Origin: Croceimicrobium sp963977415 | GTDB taxonomy: Bacteria > Bacteroidota > Bacteroidia > Flavobacteriales > Schleiferiaceae | Reading direction: 5' to 3' | NCBI GenBank assembly: GCA_963977415.1 | Contig: CAXBOS010000005.1 | Span: 191,233 to 255,232 of the forward strand | Length of the DNA stretch: 64,000 bases | Shown: positions 15,857 to 24,874 of the stretch, piece by piece | Position numbering within the stretch: position 1 is the first letter of the stretch | Layout of the letters: each line of letters opens with the position of its first letter | The notes under the pieces: model-generated | Databases searched by the model: none | The model's input: the letters and a program-made list of their open reading frames with translations, nothing else | Told to the model about the DNA's origin: nothing | Made by a program: the position numbers and the translations under genes

Positions 15857-18186
15857 TTTTTAAAAATTCGGTTCCACCACGAGTCGCCCTTTTCTTTCTC
15901 CTCATCGTCTGGGTCCTCACCTATTCTGTCAAGCAAGTCCATTAGCTTCTCACCTACATTGGCCTCACGCCAATCTGCGCAAGCTAAAACTTCCCGCTGA
16001 TTAGAATCTAATGTAACCCACTGGTTGCGACGATAAGTAGAGCCTTTGTAATCTCTAATAGTAGCGCCAAACACTGGCAAGGCCATAGCTGAGCCCGAGC
16101 CTAAAGCGCCCGAACGAAACCGAATGAGGGAATTTTCACCCCCCATCCAAGTGCTCATTACCAAGGCATCATTATAGCCTACAAACCAAGCATCTGCATA
16201 ATTCTGTGAAGTACCTGTTTTACCGGCCCACTCATCCTTAATACCATAGCGCCAGGAGAGCGAGCCCGCCGTTCCATCCTTTACCACTTGTCGCAACATA
16301 TAGTTCATCAGGGTGGCGGTATTCTCTTTTAGCACTCTTTCTTTGCTCTTCGGCAGATGCCTATAAATAATATCTCCCGTAGATGAGCGCACCTCTTCAA
16401 TTAAATAGGGCTCTACCTTATAGCCACCATTGGCAAAACAGGCGTAAACAATAGCCATTTCCAAGGGAGAGGCAGAACCTGTGCCCAAAGCAATACTGGG
16501 GCCTTCGGGTAATTTATTTTCGATCCCCATTCTACGGGCTAAAATGGCCAATTCCTCTTCCGAGTATTTCATTAACCACTCTACCGTAACTGTATTGATC
16601 GACTTTTTCAAAGCGCCCGTCATGCTAAAATAGCCTTCGTATTTATCGTCGTAATTGCGGGGCGACCAATTATCGTAGCCCGGGTACTCTTGCCTTTCGG
16701 CAGATAAGTAGGTACAAGGCTCTTCGTTATTTTCTAAAGCCATTGCGTAAACAAGTGGTTTAAAAGTAGAGGCCGTGGGTTTTACCGCAAGCACATTATC
16801 GTAAGGTAAATACTGAAAATTAGAGCCTCCTAGCCAAGCGCGTACTGCTCCCGATTGCGGATCTAGGGCCACCGAACCAATGCGCAAAAGCTTTAAATAA
16901 TGGCTTAAGGAGTCTTCCATGCTGAGCTTCTTTTCTATAAATCCAGCCGGGTGATATAAACGCATGGGCCGTGTTTTTTTGGCTTCCGCAAAAATTTCTT
17001 CCTCACTCAAACCCTTAGCCAACATCCTCTTAAACCAAGGTGTTTGCGCTAATTTTTGATCAAAAAATACTTGATTAGAAGACCAAGGATTATTACTTGA
17101 CCAATGTTGGTCAAACTTTTTCTGCAATTGGCTTAGATGCGCTAAAGCAGCATTGCGCAAGGCATTATGTAGTTTCGCCTCTAAGGTTGTGGTTACGATT
17201 AATCCATCGGTTTCAATTTGCCATTCGCGGCCATCGGGACGAAGTTTATCGGCTAAAATCTTTTGCAATTCACTTTTAACCTGACTACTGAAATAGGCAG
17301 CCGGGCTTTCGCGGTCTAAATTGCGATAGCTCAACCGCAAAGGCAGAGCTTGCAGGGAATCCTTTTCTGCAAGTGAAATTTTCTCACTCCTAGCCATCTG
17401 CGCCAGCACCGTATTGCGGCGCTCCAAGGCGGGCTCGGGATTTAAGCGAGGATTATAATAGGTATTTGCTTTTAACAGGCCGATTAATACCGCCGATTCT
17501 TCGAGCTTTAATTGCTTGGGTAAACGATTAAAGAAACGCAAACTACCCGCGGCAATTCCAAAAGTATTCTCCGAAAAACTTACCGTATTTAGGTATAAGG
17601 TTATAATCTCGTCCTTCGTGTAAATAGATTCGATGCGGCGAGCGATAATAATCTCCTTCACCTTGTTAACGGGCATACTAAACCACGAAAAATCGGGACG
17701 ACCAAAAAGATTTTTCGCTAATTGCTGACTGATGGTACTGCCGCCGCCCGCGCTGCGATCGCCCATTAAGATAGTTTTGAAAACCACGCGCACTAAACTG
17801 CGGTAATCAATGCCATTATGCTCGTAAAACCTTTCGTCTTCGGTAGAAGTTAGGGCGTCGCGCAAGTGTTGTGGCATTTCCTCAAAGCTAAGAGGATCGC
17901 GGTTTTGGCTGTATATTTTTGCTAAGAGTTCGCCTTCTTTACTGCGAATCTGAGTGGCTTTGGCCTGCTCAATTCTGCTCAGGTCTTGGGCGCTAGGAAG
18001 CGGTCCCCAAAATCCTAAATAAACGCTACTTACAAAAAGAGCTAAGGCGAAAAATCCTAAAAAACCAAGCTTAACAAAAAGAAGGAGAAAGCGCCTAAGT
18101 TTTGATTTCTTTTGGGTTTTCCCGCTTCTTCGGGTACTTTTTGCCTTTCCTTTTCTAGGACTACTTTTTCTCTTTTTGGGCTTCAA
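15844..18186 (-). CDS. Penicillin-binding protein 1A (bifunctional transglycosylase/transpeptidase)
   Basis: This 780-residue class A PBP has a very basic cytoplasmic tail (KPKKRKSSPRKGKAKS), one membrane helix at about 33-55, and then a GT51 transglycosylase domain (STEDERFYEHNGIDYRSLVRV, GGSTISQQLAKNLFGRP). The transpeptidase domain has the serine motif ASTFKPLVYA, the SxN motif KSINTVTVEW and the KTG motif WAGKTGTSQNYADAWF. It polymerises and cross-links peptidoglycan in the periplasm. Its start lies 4 nt after the stop of the small TPR membrane protein gene, so the two are co-transcribed. Confidence 0.95.
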   Translation of the reverse strand: MKPKKRKSSPRKGKAKSTRRSGKTQKKSKLRRFLLLFVKLGFLGFFALALFVSSVYLGFWGPLPSAQDLSRIEQAKATQIRSKEGELLAKIYSQNRDPLSFEEMPQHLRDALTSTEDERFYEHNGIDYRSLVRVVFKTILMGDRSAGGGSTISQQLAKNLFGRPDFSWFSMPVNKVKEIIIARRIESIYTKDEIITLYLNTVSFSENTFGIAAGSLRFFNRLPKQLKLEESAVLIGLLKANTYYNPRLNPEPALERRNTVLAQMARSEKISLAEKDSLQALPLRLSYRNLDRESPAAYFSSQVKSELQKILADKLRPDGREWQIETDGLIVTTTLEAKLHNALRNAALAHLSQLQKKFDQHWSSNNPWSSNQVFFDQKLAQTPWFKRMLAKGLSEEEIFAEAKKTRPMRLYHPAGFIEKKLSMEDSLSHYLKLLRIGSVALDPQSGAVRAWLGGSNFQYLPYDNVLAVKPTASTFKPLVYAMALENNEEPCTYLSAERQEYPGYDNWSPRNYDDKYEGYFSMTGALKKSINTVTVEWLMKYSEEELAILARRMGIENKLPEGPSIALGTGSASPLEMAIVYACFANGGYKVEPYLIEEVRSSTGDIIYRHLPKSKERVLKENTATLMNYMLRQVVKDGTAGSLSWRYGIKDEWAGKTGTSQNYADAWFVGYNDALVMSTWMGGENSLIRFRSGALGSGSAMALPVFGATIRDYKGSTYRRNQWVTLDSNQREVLACADWREANVGEKLMDLLDRIGEDPDDEEKEKGDSWWNRIFKKKKD

Positions 18187-18190
18187 AAAA

Positions 18191-18715
18191 TTAAATGCGC
18201 TTCATTTGTTGTTTTAGCATCTTAACCTGATCGTTAAGCATACCTTTTGTATCCAACTTTTTAACTTCTGTTAAAAGAATCTGAGCTTCGCGTTTACGTC
18301 TTTTTGCCAAAGCGATACCGGCCAATTGCAATTTTGCCATGGCCTGATCGTGATTCATGCGCAAGCCAGTTTTTAATGCTTTACGCAGATACGTTTCGGC
18401 TTTGCCAATGCCATTTTGCGATTCTATCATGCCCGAAAGCATATAGTAATAAGCTAATTGCCCTCTTACTAAAGCATTCTCTGGGTCTTTAATACGACCT
18501 AGTGCCTTTTGGGCTTTTAGCATATCGTTTTTGCGTAAATACCAGAAGGCTAAAAGGATACTTTCATTACGGAAATAGGTAAAGATAACTAAGCCCGCCA
18601 ACAATAACCACATAATGCCATTGCCAATTTCTACTTCGATAAATTGCCATACCGACAAACCAAAGAAGAGAGCCGTTAAACCTAAACGCAAATATTTACT
18701 GAACATAATTTCCAA
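18191..18715 (-). CDS. Small membrane protein with TPR-like helices
   Basis: This 174-residue protein has two adjacent membrane helices at about residues 9-26 and 30-48 (YLRLGLTALFFGLSVWQF, GIMWLLLAGLVIFTYF). Helical repeats with TPR-like spacing follow (LVRGQLAYYYMLSGMIESQNGIGKAETYLRKALKTGL, then AKLQLAGIALAKRRKREAQILLTEV). It is the first gene of a two-gene unit with PBP1A, which suggests a scaffold or accessory role in cell-wall synthesis; that is inference. The start could be residue 1 or Met4. The -7 box ends 11 nt before the first ATG, which slightly favours the later one. Confidence 0.75.
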   Translation of the reverse strand: MEIMFSKYLRLGLTALFFGLSVWQFIEVEIGNGIMWLLLAGLVIFTYFRNESILLAFWYLRKNDMLKAQKALGRIKDPENALVRGQLAYYYMLSGMIESQNGIGKAETYLRKALKTGLRMNHDQAMAKLQLAGIALAKRRKREAQILLTEVKKLDTKGMLNDQVKMLKQQMKRI

Positions 18716-18725
18716 TTTTGGGCTG

Positions 18726-18733
18726 CAAAAATA
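18726..18733 (-). promoter_or_regulatory. -7 promoter box of the 18191-18715 gene and PBP1A
   Basis: On the minus strand this reads TATTTTTG, an exact TAnnTTTG match, leaving a leader of only a few nucleotides before the first ATG. Confidence 0.55.
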
Positions 18734-18762
18734 GACCTTTATAAGGGAATGAAAAGCAGAAA

Positions 18763-21258
18763 TTAAAACTTAGCCACCATCTTAACATTAAGGAGACGTG
18801 GGGTTAAATAATTTGGCACCGCATAGTCGCGTGCGGTACTAATATCTTTTACCCACAGATAGCTAATGGTATTGGTAATATCAAGCAAGTTGAAAACCTC
18901 CAAGCCTATCCATAAACTTTCAAAGCTATCGAGATACTTATTGTTGTAAACCTTGCCCGCACTTTTTAAAACTTTCGAAAATCCAATATCTACCCGACGA
19001 TAAGCGGGCAATCTAAACACACGTTCTACTGCGGTTGCTTGCGGTGGACCGAAAGGTAAACCCGTACCATAAGCCAAGGTTAGGCTTACTCTAAAAGTTG
19101 GGTCGTTGGGTAAATAATCTTGAAAGAAGATTTTAAAATTAAAACGTTGATCGGTAGGGCGTGGTAAAAATCCTGCCCCATCGTCTTCAATATCTTCTTG
19201 AATTGTCATAAAGGAAACACTTGCCCAACTGTCGATACCTTTTACAAACTCACCATTTATGCGGTAATCAATTCCCGTGGCAAAACCGGTCGCACTGTTT
19301 TCCGCGCGGTAACGCAATCGAACATTATCGAGATCGTAAGGAATGAGATTGTTCATGTACTTATAGTACACTTCGGTAACCATTTTAAAAGGACGGTTCC
19401 AGATGCGCAATTGATAATCGTTTCCTAAAACGAAATGGATAGACTGCTGCGCAACAATGTCTTCGTTTAATCCACCGTCTAACCTACGCATCTCACGGTA
19501 AAAAGGCGGCTGATAGTAAAATCCTGTTGAAAAACGAAAGACCATATCGCGCTTTTCCCAGCTAGGCTTCCAACTAATACTTGCGCGTGGACTAATTACA
19601 TTTTGTTGATTGAAAGTCCAGTAATGGCTGCGAATTCCTAAGTTTAAGAAGAGGTCTCCATGGTCTTCCAAATCAAATATTCGTGACCTTTCTGCATAAG
19701 CGGTAAAACGGAAGGAGTTTACATTGACCTTACTGGCAAAGCTTTCGAAGAGTTTTAAGCTATCTTCTTGTCTAACCGAACTATAAACTATACCGCCGCG
19801 TGGGTTTCCTTGCGCATCTACGGAAGTAACAATAAGCGAATCGTAATTAAAACCTGTATTATTGGGCACATTATAGCCCGCAGAATCGATGCGTTCCCAT
19901 TCTTTGTAACGATCAATAATATCTTCCATTTGCACCTTCACGCCCCAGCGCCAGGTAACTTCATCATTATCGTAAATACCATTATGACTTAGATTTGCCA
20001 CAATCGCATCGAGGTAATTTCGGGCGTAATTTTGAAAGGAACCAATGCTGCGCGTAAAAGTGATATCGCCAAAATCATCGCTTCCCAAATTGGTATTTAA
20101 TTCGCCTAAGCGATAAGCGCCAATAACATCAAAATATTCTTGCTCGGTTGTTTGAAAGACTGAGCCTTGGAATCGCAGCTGCATATTTTTACTGGGTCGA
20201 TATTTTGCACCAAGCGCCGCAAAACGAGTGGTGAAATCATAGTCTTCTTTACCGTCGAAAAATACGTTAAGTCGCAAGGACTCTTGAATAGTTCCAAAAT
20301 CTGTGGTGCGACTTTGGGGAATAACTTGGTACAGATTACGCGAATAATTTCCAAGGAAATTCAACTCCCACTTATCATTCAAATCGTAGGTGAGGTAAGC
20401 CTGGACATCGGTAAACTGCGGCACAAAATCCGCTTCTGTATCTAAAGAACCCACCAACAACTGGTTAGTACGGTATCGCGCACCCACCATGGCACTAAGC
20501 TTATTATTAAGGTGCGTGTTTTCATACACCAAGTTACCTCCCAAGAAACTACCTTCTAAGGTCATTGCAAATTCTTTGGGCTTGCGATAGGTGATATCTA
20601 AAACCGACGACATTTTATCGCCGTAACGCGCTTCAAAGCCACCCGCCGAAAAGTTGACATTGCTTACCATAGCCGAGTTAATAAAACTCATGCCCTCTTG
20701 CTGGCCGTTCCGCACCAAAAAAGGGCGATAGACTTCAATGCCATTTACATAGACGAGGTTTTCATCGAAGTTTCCGCCACGCACCGAATATTGGGATGAT
20801 AACTCACTATAGCTGCTTACACCGGGTAAGGTTTTTATTATCCCTTCTACCCCCGAGTTTGGACCAACAAAGGCTTCGATAGATTTTAAGCCAACTTGCA
20901 CCTGATTATCGAAACGAGCTTTGCGATCTACAATATCAATATTGCCTAAAACATTTTCCATTAAGATAATGCGGCGGTTAATTTCACGCTTCTGCCCTTT
21001 AGCAATACTGATGTAAGTAGTATCGGGTAAATAGCCGAAGTTGGTGAAATAGATCAGTAAGTTTTTGCCGGCTTGCACATCTAGCTTATAGCTCCCATCG
21101 TTATTACTTAAGGTGTAGAAGGAACCCTGAGTAACTTTTACACCGTCTACTCCTTTGCCATTATCGTCGGTAATGGTGCCAAAAATAGTTTGGGAGTATA
21201 AACCCGTGGAGCAAAACAAGAGGATAGCAATAATGGAAAGGAAAAGCTTGGCGCGCAT
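18763..21258 (-). CDS. TonB-dependent receptor with carboxypeptidase-like regulatory domain
   Basis: The protein has about 831 residues: a signal peptide (MRAKLFLSIIAILLFCSTGLYSQ), a carboxypeptidase-D-like beta-sandwich at about 25-100 (TIFGTITDDNGKGVDGVKV), a plug domain (SIEAFVGPNSGVEGIIKTLPGVSSYSELS, YSVRGGNFDENLVYVNGIEVYRP), and a long beta-barrel ending in a terminal Phe. It imports an unknown ligand across the outer membrane using TonB energy. A GTG five codons upstream (21273) overlaps the stop of the preceding gene by one base and is an alternative start. No SusD partner is adjacent. It follows an M23 peptidase and a second carboxypeptidase-like gene. Confidence 0.92.
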   Translation of the reverse strand: MRAKLFLSIIAILLFCSTGLYSQTIFGTITDDNGKGVDGVKVTQGSFYTLSNNDGSYKLDVQAGKNLLIYFTNFGYLPDTTYISIAKGQKREINRRIILMENVLGNIDIVDRKARFDNQVQVGLKSIEAFVGPNSGVEGIIKTLPGVSSYSELSSQYSVRGGNFDENLVYVNGIEVYRPFLVRNGQQEGMSFINSAMVSNVNFSAGGFEARYGDKMSSVLDITYRKPKEFAMTLEGSFLGGNLVYENTHLNNKLSAMVGARYRTNQLLVGSLDTEADFVPQFTDVQAYLTYDLNDKWELNFLGNYSRNLYQVIPQSRTTDFGTIQESLRLNVFFDGKEDYDFTTRFAALGAKYRPSKNMQLRFQGSVFQTTEQEYFDVIGAYRLGELNTNLGSDDFGDITFTRSIGSFQNYARNYLDAIVANLSHNGIYDNDEVTWRWGVKVQMEDIIDRYKEWERIDSAGYNVPNNTGFNYDSLIVTSVDAQGNPRGGIVYSSVRQEDSLKLFESFASKVNVNSFRFTAYAERSRIFDLEDHGDLFLNLGIRSHYWTFNQQNVISPRASISWKPSWEKRDMVFRFSTGFYYQPPFYREMRRLDGGLNEDIVAQQSIHFVLGNDYQLRIWNRPFKMVTEVYYKYMNNLIPYDLDNVRLRYRAENSATGFATGIDYRINGEFVKGIDSWASVSFMTIQEDIEDDGAGFLPRPTDQRFNFKIFFQDYLPNDPTFRVSLTLAYGTGLPFGPPQATAVERVFRLPAYRRVDIGFSKVLKSAGKVYNNKYLDSFESLWIGLEVFNLLDITNTISYLWVKDISTARDYAVPNYLTPRLLNVKMVAKF

Positions 21259-21272
21259 GGGTTTTTTAATCA

Positions 21273-21902
21273 CTACTTAAAAGATTGAAAGAGCTGGTGC
21301 CAAGCTAAAGGATTAGAAAGAGCGCCTAGTATTGCGGTGCCTCCGTTAGCTTGATTGGAGTATCGACCGAAATTATAAATATCTTGATTTTGAATGTTAA
21401 TCGCCATGTCTTGCGCTTCCTCTGGACTAATGCCCATAGCCGCTGCGCGATCTTTTAAAGCCTGCGAGGCTAGGTTTCGCATGGCAATATCGTTGGCTGT
21501 GGTAGTGATGTTGGTAGCCAAAAAAGCTTCCTTAAAACGATCGCGAGTAGGCCAAGGATAAAGTGTTACTTCCTCAAGTAGGGTGGTGTCGCGTTTCATT
21601 TGAATGCGCGCCAAATAGGCGGTAAGATTTAAAGTATCGGGAATACCTAAATATTCTTTTTGAAAACCAATACAAGAAAAAATAACGGTATCGCCTGGTA
21701 AAACAGCGAAGGAGAAGAAACCTTCTGAATCGGTCATCGTGCCGCGGGAAACTTTTTCATTGTAAACATGCGCAAAAGGAATAGGCCGAGGAATAGAATC
21801 ACCGCTTAAAACCACACCACTAAGCTGCAATGGTTTTGCCTCTTCTTGGGCCTGCGCCAAAAAAGTGATACAAAAAGAAATAAATAATAGGTAATACTTC
21901 AT
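21273..21902 (-). CDS. Exported protein with carboxypeptidase-like regulatory domain
   Basis: From ATG at 21902 the protein has a clean signal peptide (MKYYLLFISFCITFLAQAQ). It then has one CarboxypepD_reg-like domain (LSGVVLSGDSIPRPIPFAHVYN ... GTMTDSEGFFSFAVLPGDTVIFSCIGFQ). Its C-terminal ~90 residues are helical (DRFKEAFLATNITTTANDIAMRNLASQALKDRAAAMG). The in-frame extension upstream to 21959 lacks a signal and overlaps the M23 gene, so I reject it. It sits between the M23 peptidase and a TonB receptor in one transcription direction, which suggests a shared envelope function not known from sequence. Confidence 0.82.
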   Translation of the reverse strand: MKYYLLFISFCITFLAQAQEEAKPLQLSGVVLSGDSIPRPIPFAHVYNEKVSRGTMTDSEGFFSFAVLPGDTVIFSCIGFQKEYLGIPDTLNLTAYLARIQMKRDTTLLEEVTLYPWPTRDRFKEAFLATNITTTANDIAMRNLASQALKDRAAAMGISPEEAQDMAINIQNQDIYNFGRYSNQANGGTAILGALSNPLAWHQLFQSFK

Positions 21903-21937
21903 TCTTAGCCTTAACGAACAAAATGCGAAAATAGCAT

Positions 21938-23653
21938 CTAAGGAACAATAAGTTCCCAATTTTCCTCACTTTGGTTCTTTTTATCGTCTTCAACCACTAA
22001 TCGTAGACTATGTTTACTCACATCACTGGGTAAATCTTCCAGATTTAAAATAAGTCTTTTCTTTTTGGCATCATAATACATGGGCCACCACTGCTCGTTA
22101 ACCCAAGCATTATAATTTTTTATCCCACTTAAGTCGTCGCGAATTTCAATTAGTAACGGGCCTTTCCCTTTTAGGCTTTCGCTAGATGCGAAATTAATTG
22201 CCTTCACGGTAGGAGCGACAGTATCGATGGCCACTGCAAAATCGCCAAAATTACGGGTGCGGGTTCGTACCATATTAAGAGAATAACTACCCCCTTCATA
22301 ATCTATAATTCGTCCATCTTTTACCCCAACGATACATAATTTCTTAGTATCCCATTTTGGATTAAGATACCGAACACTAATACCTAAGTCGTAGTAATTT
22401 TGAATAGGAATCGCGGTTGAACCCACACGATGTACTTCGCTTAAAAAGCCCTTTACCGGTTCTAAAACCTCATGTTCAAAAAAGATGTCTCGGTAAAAAG
22501 AACCTGCTTTAAAATTCAGGCTCAGTCCTTGCTTTTCGTATTGATGCGGCTTATTGTGGACCCATTTCTCCAGAGGCAAATTCTCGGCATCTTCCTCAAT
22601 TTGCATTCGTAGCTTATAATCTAATTGGAAGCTAAGCTTGCTCGTATTGCCTTCATAATCGGCAGCTTCGATACGAATTTGCACCAAAGTATCTTTATCG
22701 AAGCTAATCAAGTCGCCTTTTTTCCCCTTAGGATAAACACTCAACTGATTATTGGGCTCGAGGTAGAGTTTATGTAATACGCGACGACAGCAATCCTTTA
22801 GGGCAAAATCGATGTGGCTATTAATAAAACGAGTTTCAGAAAAAGCGTAGGTTTCCATTTGAAAATGATAGTGTAAATCGTCGTTTACGAAAAGCTTCAA
22901 TTCATAAACACCATTTCGATTAGAAGCGCCATCTAATCTATCAATGGCATGAATTCCTAAGGCAAAATCACTTTCTACTTCCACTACTCCATTTCCGCTC
23001 AGGCGATAATTACCATTTCCCTCAGGTAGTAAACTTCGTTCCTCTTGGCCTTGCACTTCACCATTGGCAAAAAGGTAGATTTGTAAATCTTTAAGCTCAG
23101 GGTGAATATTATCGGCTACTTCTAAGCCAAAAAGTAAGGGGTTGATGATTTTTTCGGTGGCGGTATTACGAATTTCAAAATGTAAGTGCGGACCACCGCT
23201 GCCACCAGTATTACCCGAAAGTGCGATTTGTTCCCCTTGGGCAAAACTAAATTGACCTGCAGCGGGAAATAGGTCGACTTCATTGGAGGTTCTTCGTTTT
23301 TGTTCTTCTTTAAGAAAGGCTTCAATTTTTGGATCGAAAGACTGAAGATGACCATAAACAGTGGTATAACCATTGGGGTGGCGCAAATAAAGAGCTTTAC
23401 CAAAGCCATAAGGTGAAACCTTAATGCGGCTGATATAGCCCTCTGCGGAAGCAAGAATAGGCATATTTATACGCCCCTCCGTTTTTATATCAATGCCCGA
23501 ATGAAAATGATTCGTGCGCAGTTCCCCAAAGGTCCCCGCCAGAATAATGGGTGAATTAATCGGCGAAGCGAAATAATCCTGGGGATAAACCTTCTGCGCT
23601 TGCAGCCAGAAAGAGGATAAAATGAAAAGTTGGGAAATAAAAAAGTTCCGCAT
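21938..23653 (-). CDS. M23 family (LytM-type) metallopeptidase, exported
   Basis: The 571-residue protein has a signal peptide (MRNFFISQLFILSSFWLQAQ). An M23 domain at about residues 40-180 carries the zinc ligands in NHFHSGIDIK and GPHLHFEIR and the repeated GYTTVYGHL segment. Such enzymes cut peptide cross-links in peptidoglycan or other glycine-containing peptides. The remaining ~390 residues are beta-rich, with a strand pattern typical of Ig-like domains, and have no recognised function. It is the first gene of the peptidase / carboxypeptidase-like / TonB receptor run. Its -7 box is at 23685-23692. Confidence 0.9.
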   Translation of the reverse strand: MRNFFISQLFILSSFWLQAQKVYPQDYFASPINSPIILAGTFGELRTNHFHSGIDIKTEGRINMPILASAEGYISRIKVSPYGFGKALYLRHPNGYTTVYGHLQSFDPKIEAFLKEEQKRRTSNEVDLFPAAGQFSFAQGEQIALSGNTGGSGGPHLHFEIRNTATEKIINPLLFGLEVADNIHPELKDLQIYLFANGEVQGQEERSLLPEGNGNYRLSGNGVVEVESDFALGIHAIDRLDGASNRNGVYELKLFVNDDLHYHFQMETYAFSETRFINSHIDFALKDCCRRVLHKLYLEPNNQLSVYPKGKKGDLISFDKDTLVQIRIEAADYEGNTSKLSFQLDYKLRMQIEEDAENLPLEKWVHNKPHQYEKQGLSLNFKAGSFYRDIFFEHEVLEPVKGFLSEVHRVGSTAIPIQNYYDLGISVRYLNPKWDTKKLCIVGVKDGRIIDYEGGSYSLNMVRTRTRNFGDFAVAIDTVAPTVKAINFASSESLKGKGPLLIEIRDDLSGIKNYNAWVNEQWWPMYYDAKKKRLILNLEDLPSDVSKHSLRLVVEDDKKNQSEENWELIVP

Positions 23654-23684
23654 TTTTATGGTTTTTCTAGTGTCAAAGCCGATG

Positions 23685-23692
23685 CAAAAATA
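23685..23692 (-). promoter_or_regulatory. -7 promoter box of the M23 peptidase operon
   Basis: On the minus strand this reads TATTTTTG, an exact TAnnTTTG match, 31 nt before the ATG. The inverted-repeat element B1 begins 6 bp upstream of it, so the -33 region falls in the element. Confidence 0.55.
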
Positions 23693-23698
23693 GGATAA

Positions 23699-23964
23699 AA
23701 CCTGAGTCCGACGTGAAATTAGGCATCAGACCTTTTTAATTCATAGTTTAAAGCTAAGGCATGATTTGCAATGCAAAATATCTTGGAGAGATCTCGGACA
23801 AAATGCTTTTAATAAAAAATAGACTTTGAGGCTATGGTTTCCAATAATCCGAAAAAAAATAGCATCTACTCCTTGGGCTGTGGCCCGCCACAGCTGCAGT
23901 TCGCAGACTTATTTTTTTCGTTTATTGAAAATCTGATATCCAAATTTACTGCCGGACTCAGGTT
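23699..23964 (+). repeat. Inverted-repeat (MITE-like) element, copy B1
   Basis: This 266-bp element begins AACCTGAGTCCGACGTGAAA and ends with the inverse GCCGGACTCAGGTT. The internal order is as in the other copies: GGCATCAGACCT after the left end, then a variable part, TTTCCAATAA, CTGTGGCCCGCCACAG, and ATCTGAT before the right end. It lies in the 603-bp gap between the divergent M23 and coiled-coil genes. The rest of that gap holds copy B2 and the promoter at 24205. Confidence 0.8.
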
Positions 23965-23966
23965 TA

Positions 23967-24129
23967 AAACCTGAGTCCGACGTGAAATTAGGCATCAGAC
24001 CTTTTTAATTCATAGTTTGCAGCTAAGGCATGATTAGCAATGCAAAATATCTTGGAGAGATAAGGGCCAAAATGCTTTTTAATAAAACATAGACTTTGAG
24101 GCGATTGTTTCCAAATAACGGCAGGTTTA
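23967..24129 (+). repeat. Internally deleted inverted-repeat element, copy B2
   Basis: It starts immediately after B1 and repeats B1's first ~145 bp with only scattered differences (same terminal motif, same GGCATCAGACC, same GCAATGCAAAATATCTTGG). After TTTCCAAATAA it jumps to ACGGCAGGTTTAA, a remnant of the right end, so the core hairpin has been lost. Confidence 0.75.
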
Positions 24130-24204
24130 AGATCCAAACCGATATGTAATGCAGTGCTTTAACCAAAGTAATTCGTTTACCTACAATTATTCTCTCTTAA
24201 GGTG

Positions 24205-24235
24205 TTTGTAGAACAAAACACTCTCCCTACCTTTG
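24205..24235 (+). promoter_or_regulatory. Consensus promoter of the coiled-coil gene / zapA unit
   Basis: TTTG (24205-24208), a 19-nt spacer, and TACCTTTG (24228-24235) match the Bacteroidota -33/-7 consensus exactly. The -7 box covers the alternative TTG start at 24233, so the ATG at 24257 is the real start. Confidence 0.88.
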
Positions 24236-24256
24236 ACCATTGGAGTAATACGAGAA

Positions 24257-24547
24257 ATGAGTCAGATTGACGCCAAAATAAGCAGCATCGAAAACTTAGC
24301 CAACCAGCTAATTACCGATCATTTGGTAGTTAAATCAGAAAACCAAAAATTAAAAGAGCAAATCGCCCTTTTAAAACAAAGTTTAGACGAACAATCTCAA
24401 TTGCTGCAAAAAACGCAAGCCGAATTGCAAAGGGTACGCTTAGCACGCGGTTTAGCTGGTAGCCCAGAGGAAGCCAGCCAAGCCAAAGCAAAATTAGGCT
24501 CGCTTATGCGGGAAATTGATCGCTGCATAGCCTTGTTAAACGAATAA
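24257..24547 (+). CDS. Small coiled-coil protein upstream of zapA
   Basis: The 96-residue protein is almost entirely coiled coil with heptad-like leucines (IENLANQLITDHLVVKSENQKLKEQIALLKQSLDEQSQLLQKTQAELQRVRL). It ends in an amphipathic helix, SLMREIDRCIALLNE. The zapA gene starts 15 nt downstream, so the two share the promoter at 24205. Size, coiled coil and neighbour suggest a ZapB-like division accessory protein, but sequence similarity to ZapB cannot be judged here. In-frame TTG 24233 is rejected as start because it lies inside the promoter. Confidence 0.8.
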   Translation: MSQIDAKISSIENLANQLITDHLVVKSENQKLKEQIALLKQSLDEQSQLLQKTQAELQRVRLARGLAGSPEEASQAKAKLGSLMREIDRCIALLNE

Positions 24548-24562
24548 TCGCCATCTATTTAG

Positions 24563-24853
24563 ATGTCTGACTTACTTAAGATAAAAGTGAATTTAGCCGA
24601 CCGGGTTTATCCTCTTACCATCCGCAGAGATGAAGAGGAAAATATTCGTAAAGCTGCAAAAAGCATAGACGCTATCCTTCATAAATATGAAGATGGTTAT
24701 GCCGTTAGAGATAAGCAAGACCTTTTGGCCATGTGCGCCTTACAGCTTGCATCTCGTTTAGAAAAAATTCATACCGACCATTTGGTAGATGGTGTAGAAG
24801 TAGGTAAGCAATTAGATAAACTGGCCATTAAACTGAAACAAGCTATCGACTAG
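24563..24853 (+). CDS. zapA: Cell division protein ZapA
   Basis: The 96-residue protein matches ZapA in length and pattern. A small N-terminal beta-hairpin (LLKIKVNLADRVYPLTIRRDEEENIRKAAKSIDAIL) is followed by a long helix (KQDLLAMCALQLASRLEKIHTDHLVDG ... KQLDKLAIKLKQAI) that forms the coiled-coil tetramer. ZapA bundles FtsZ filaments at midcell. It follows the coiled-coil gene by 15 nt and precedes a 6S-like RNA and rny, an arrangement typical of Bacteroidota. Confidence 0.9.
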   Translation: MSDLLKIKVNLADRVYPLTIRRDEEENIRKAAKSIDAILHKYEDGYAVRDKQDLLAMCALQLASRLEKIHTDHLVDGVEVGKQLDKLAIKLKQAID

Positions 24854-24874
24854 CGAACGTTCTTTAATTATTTT

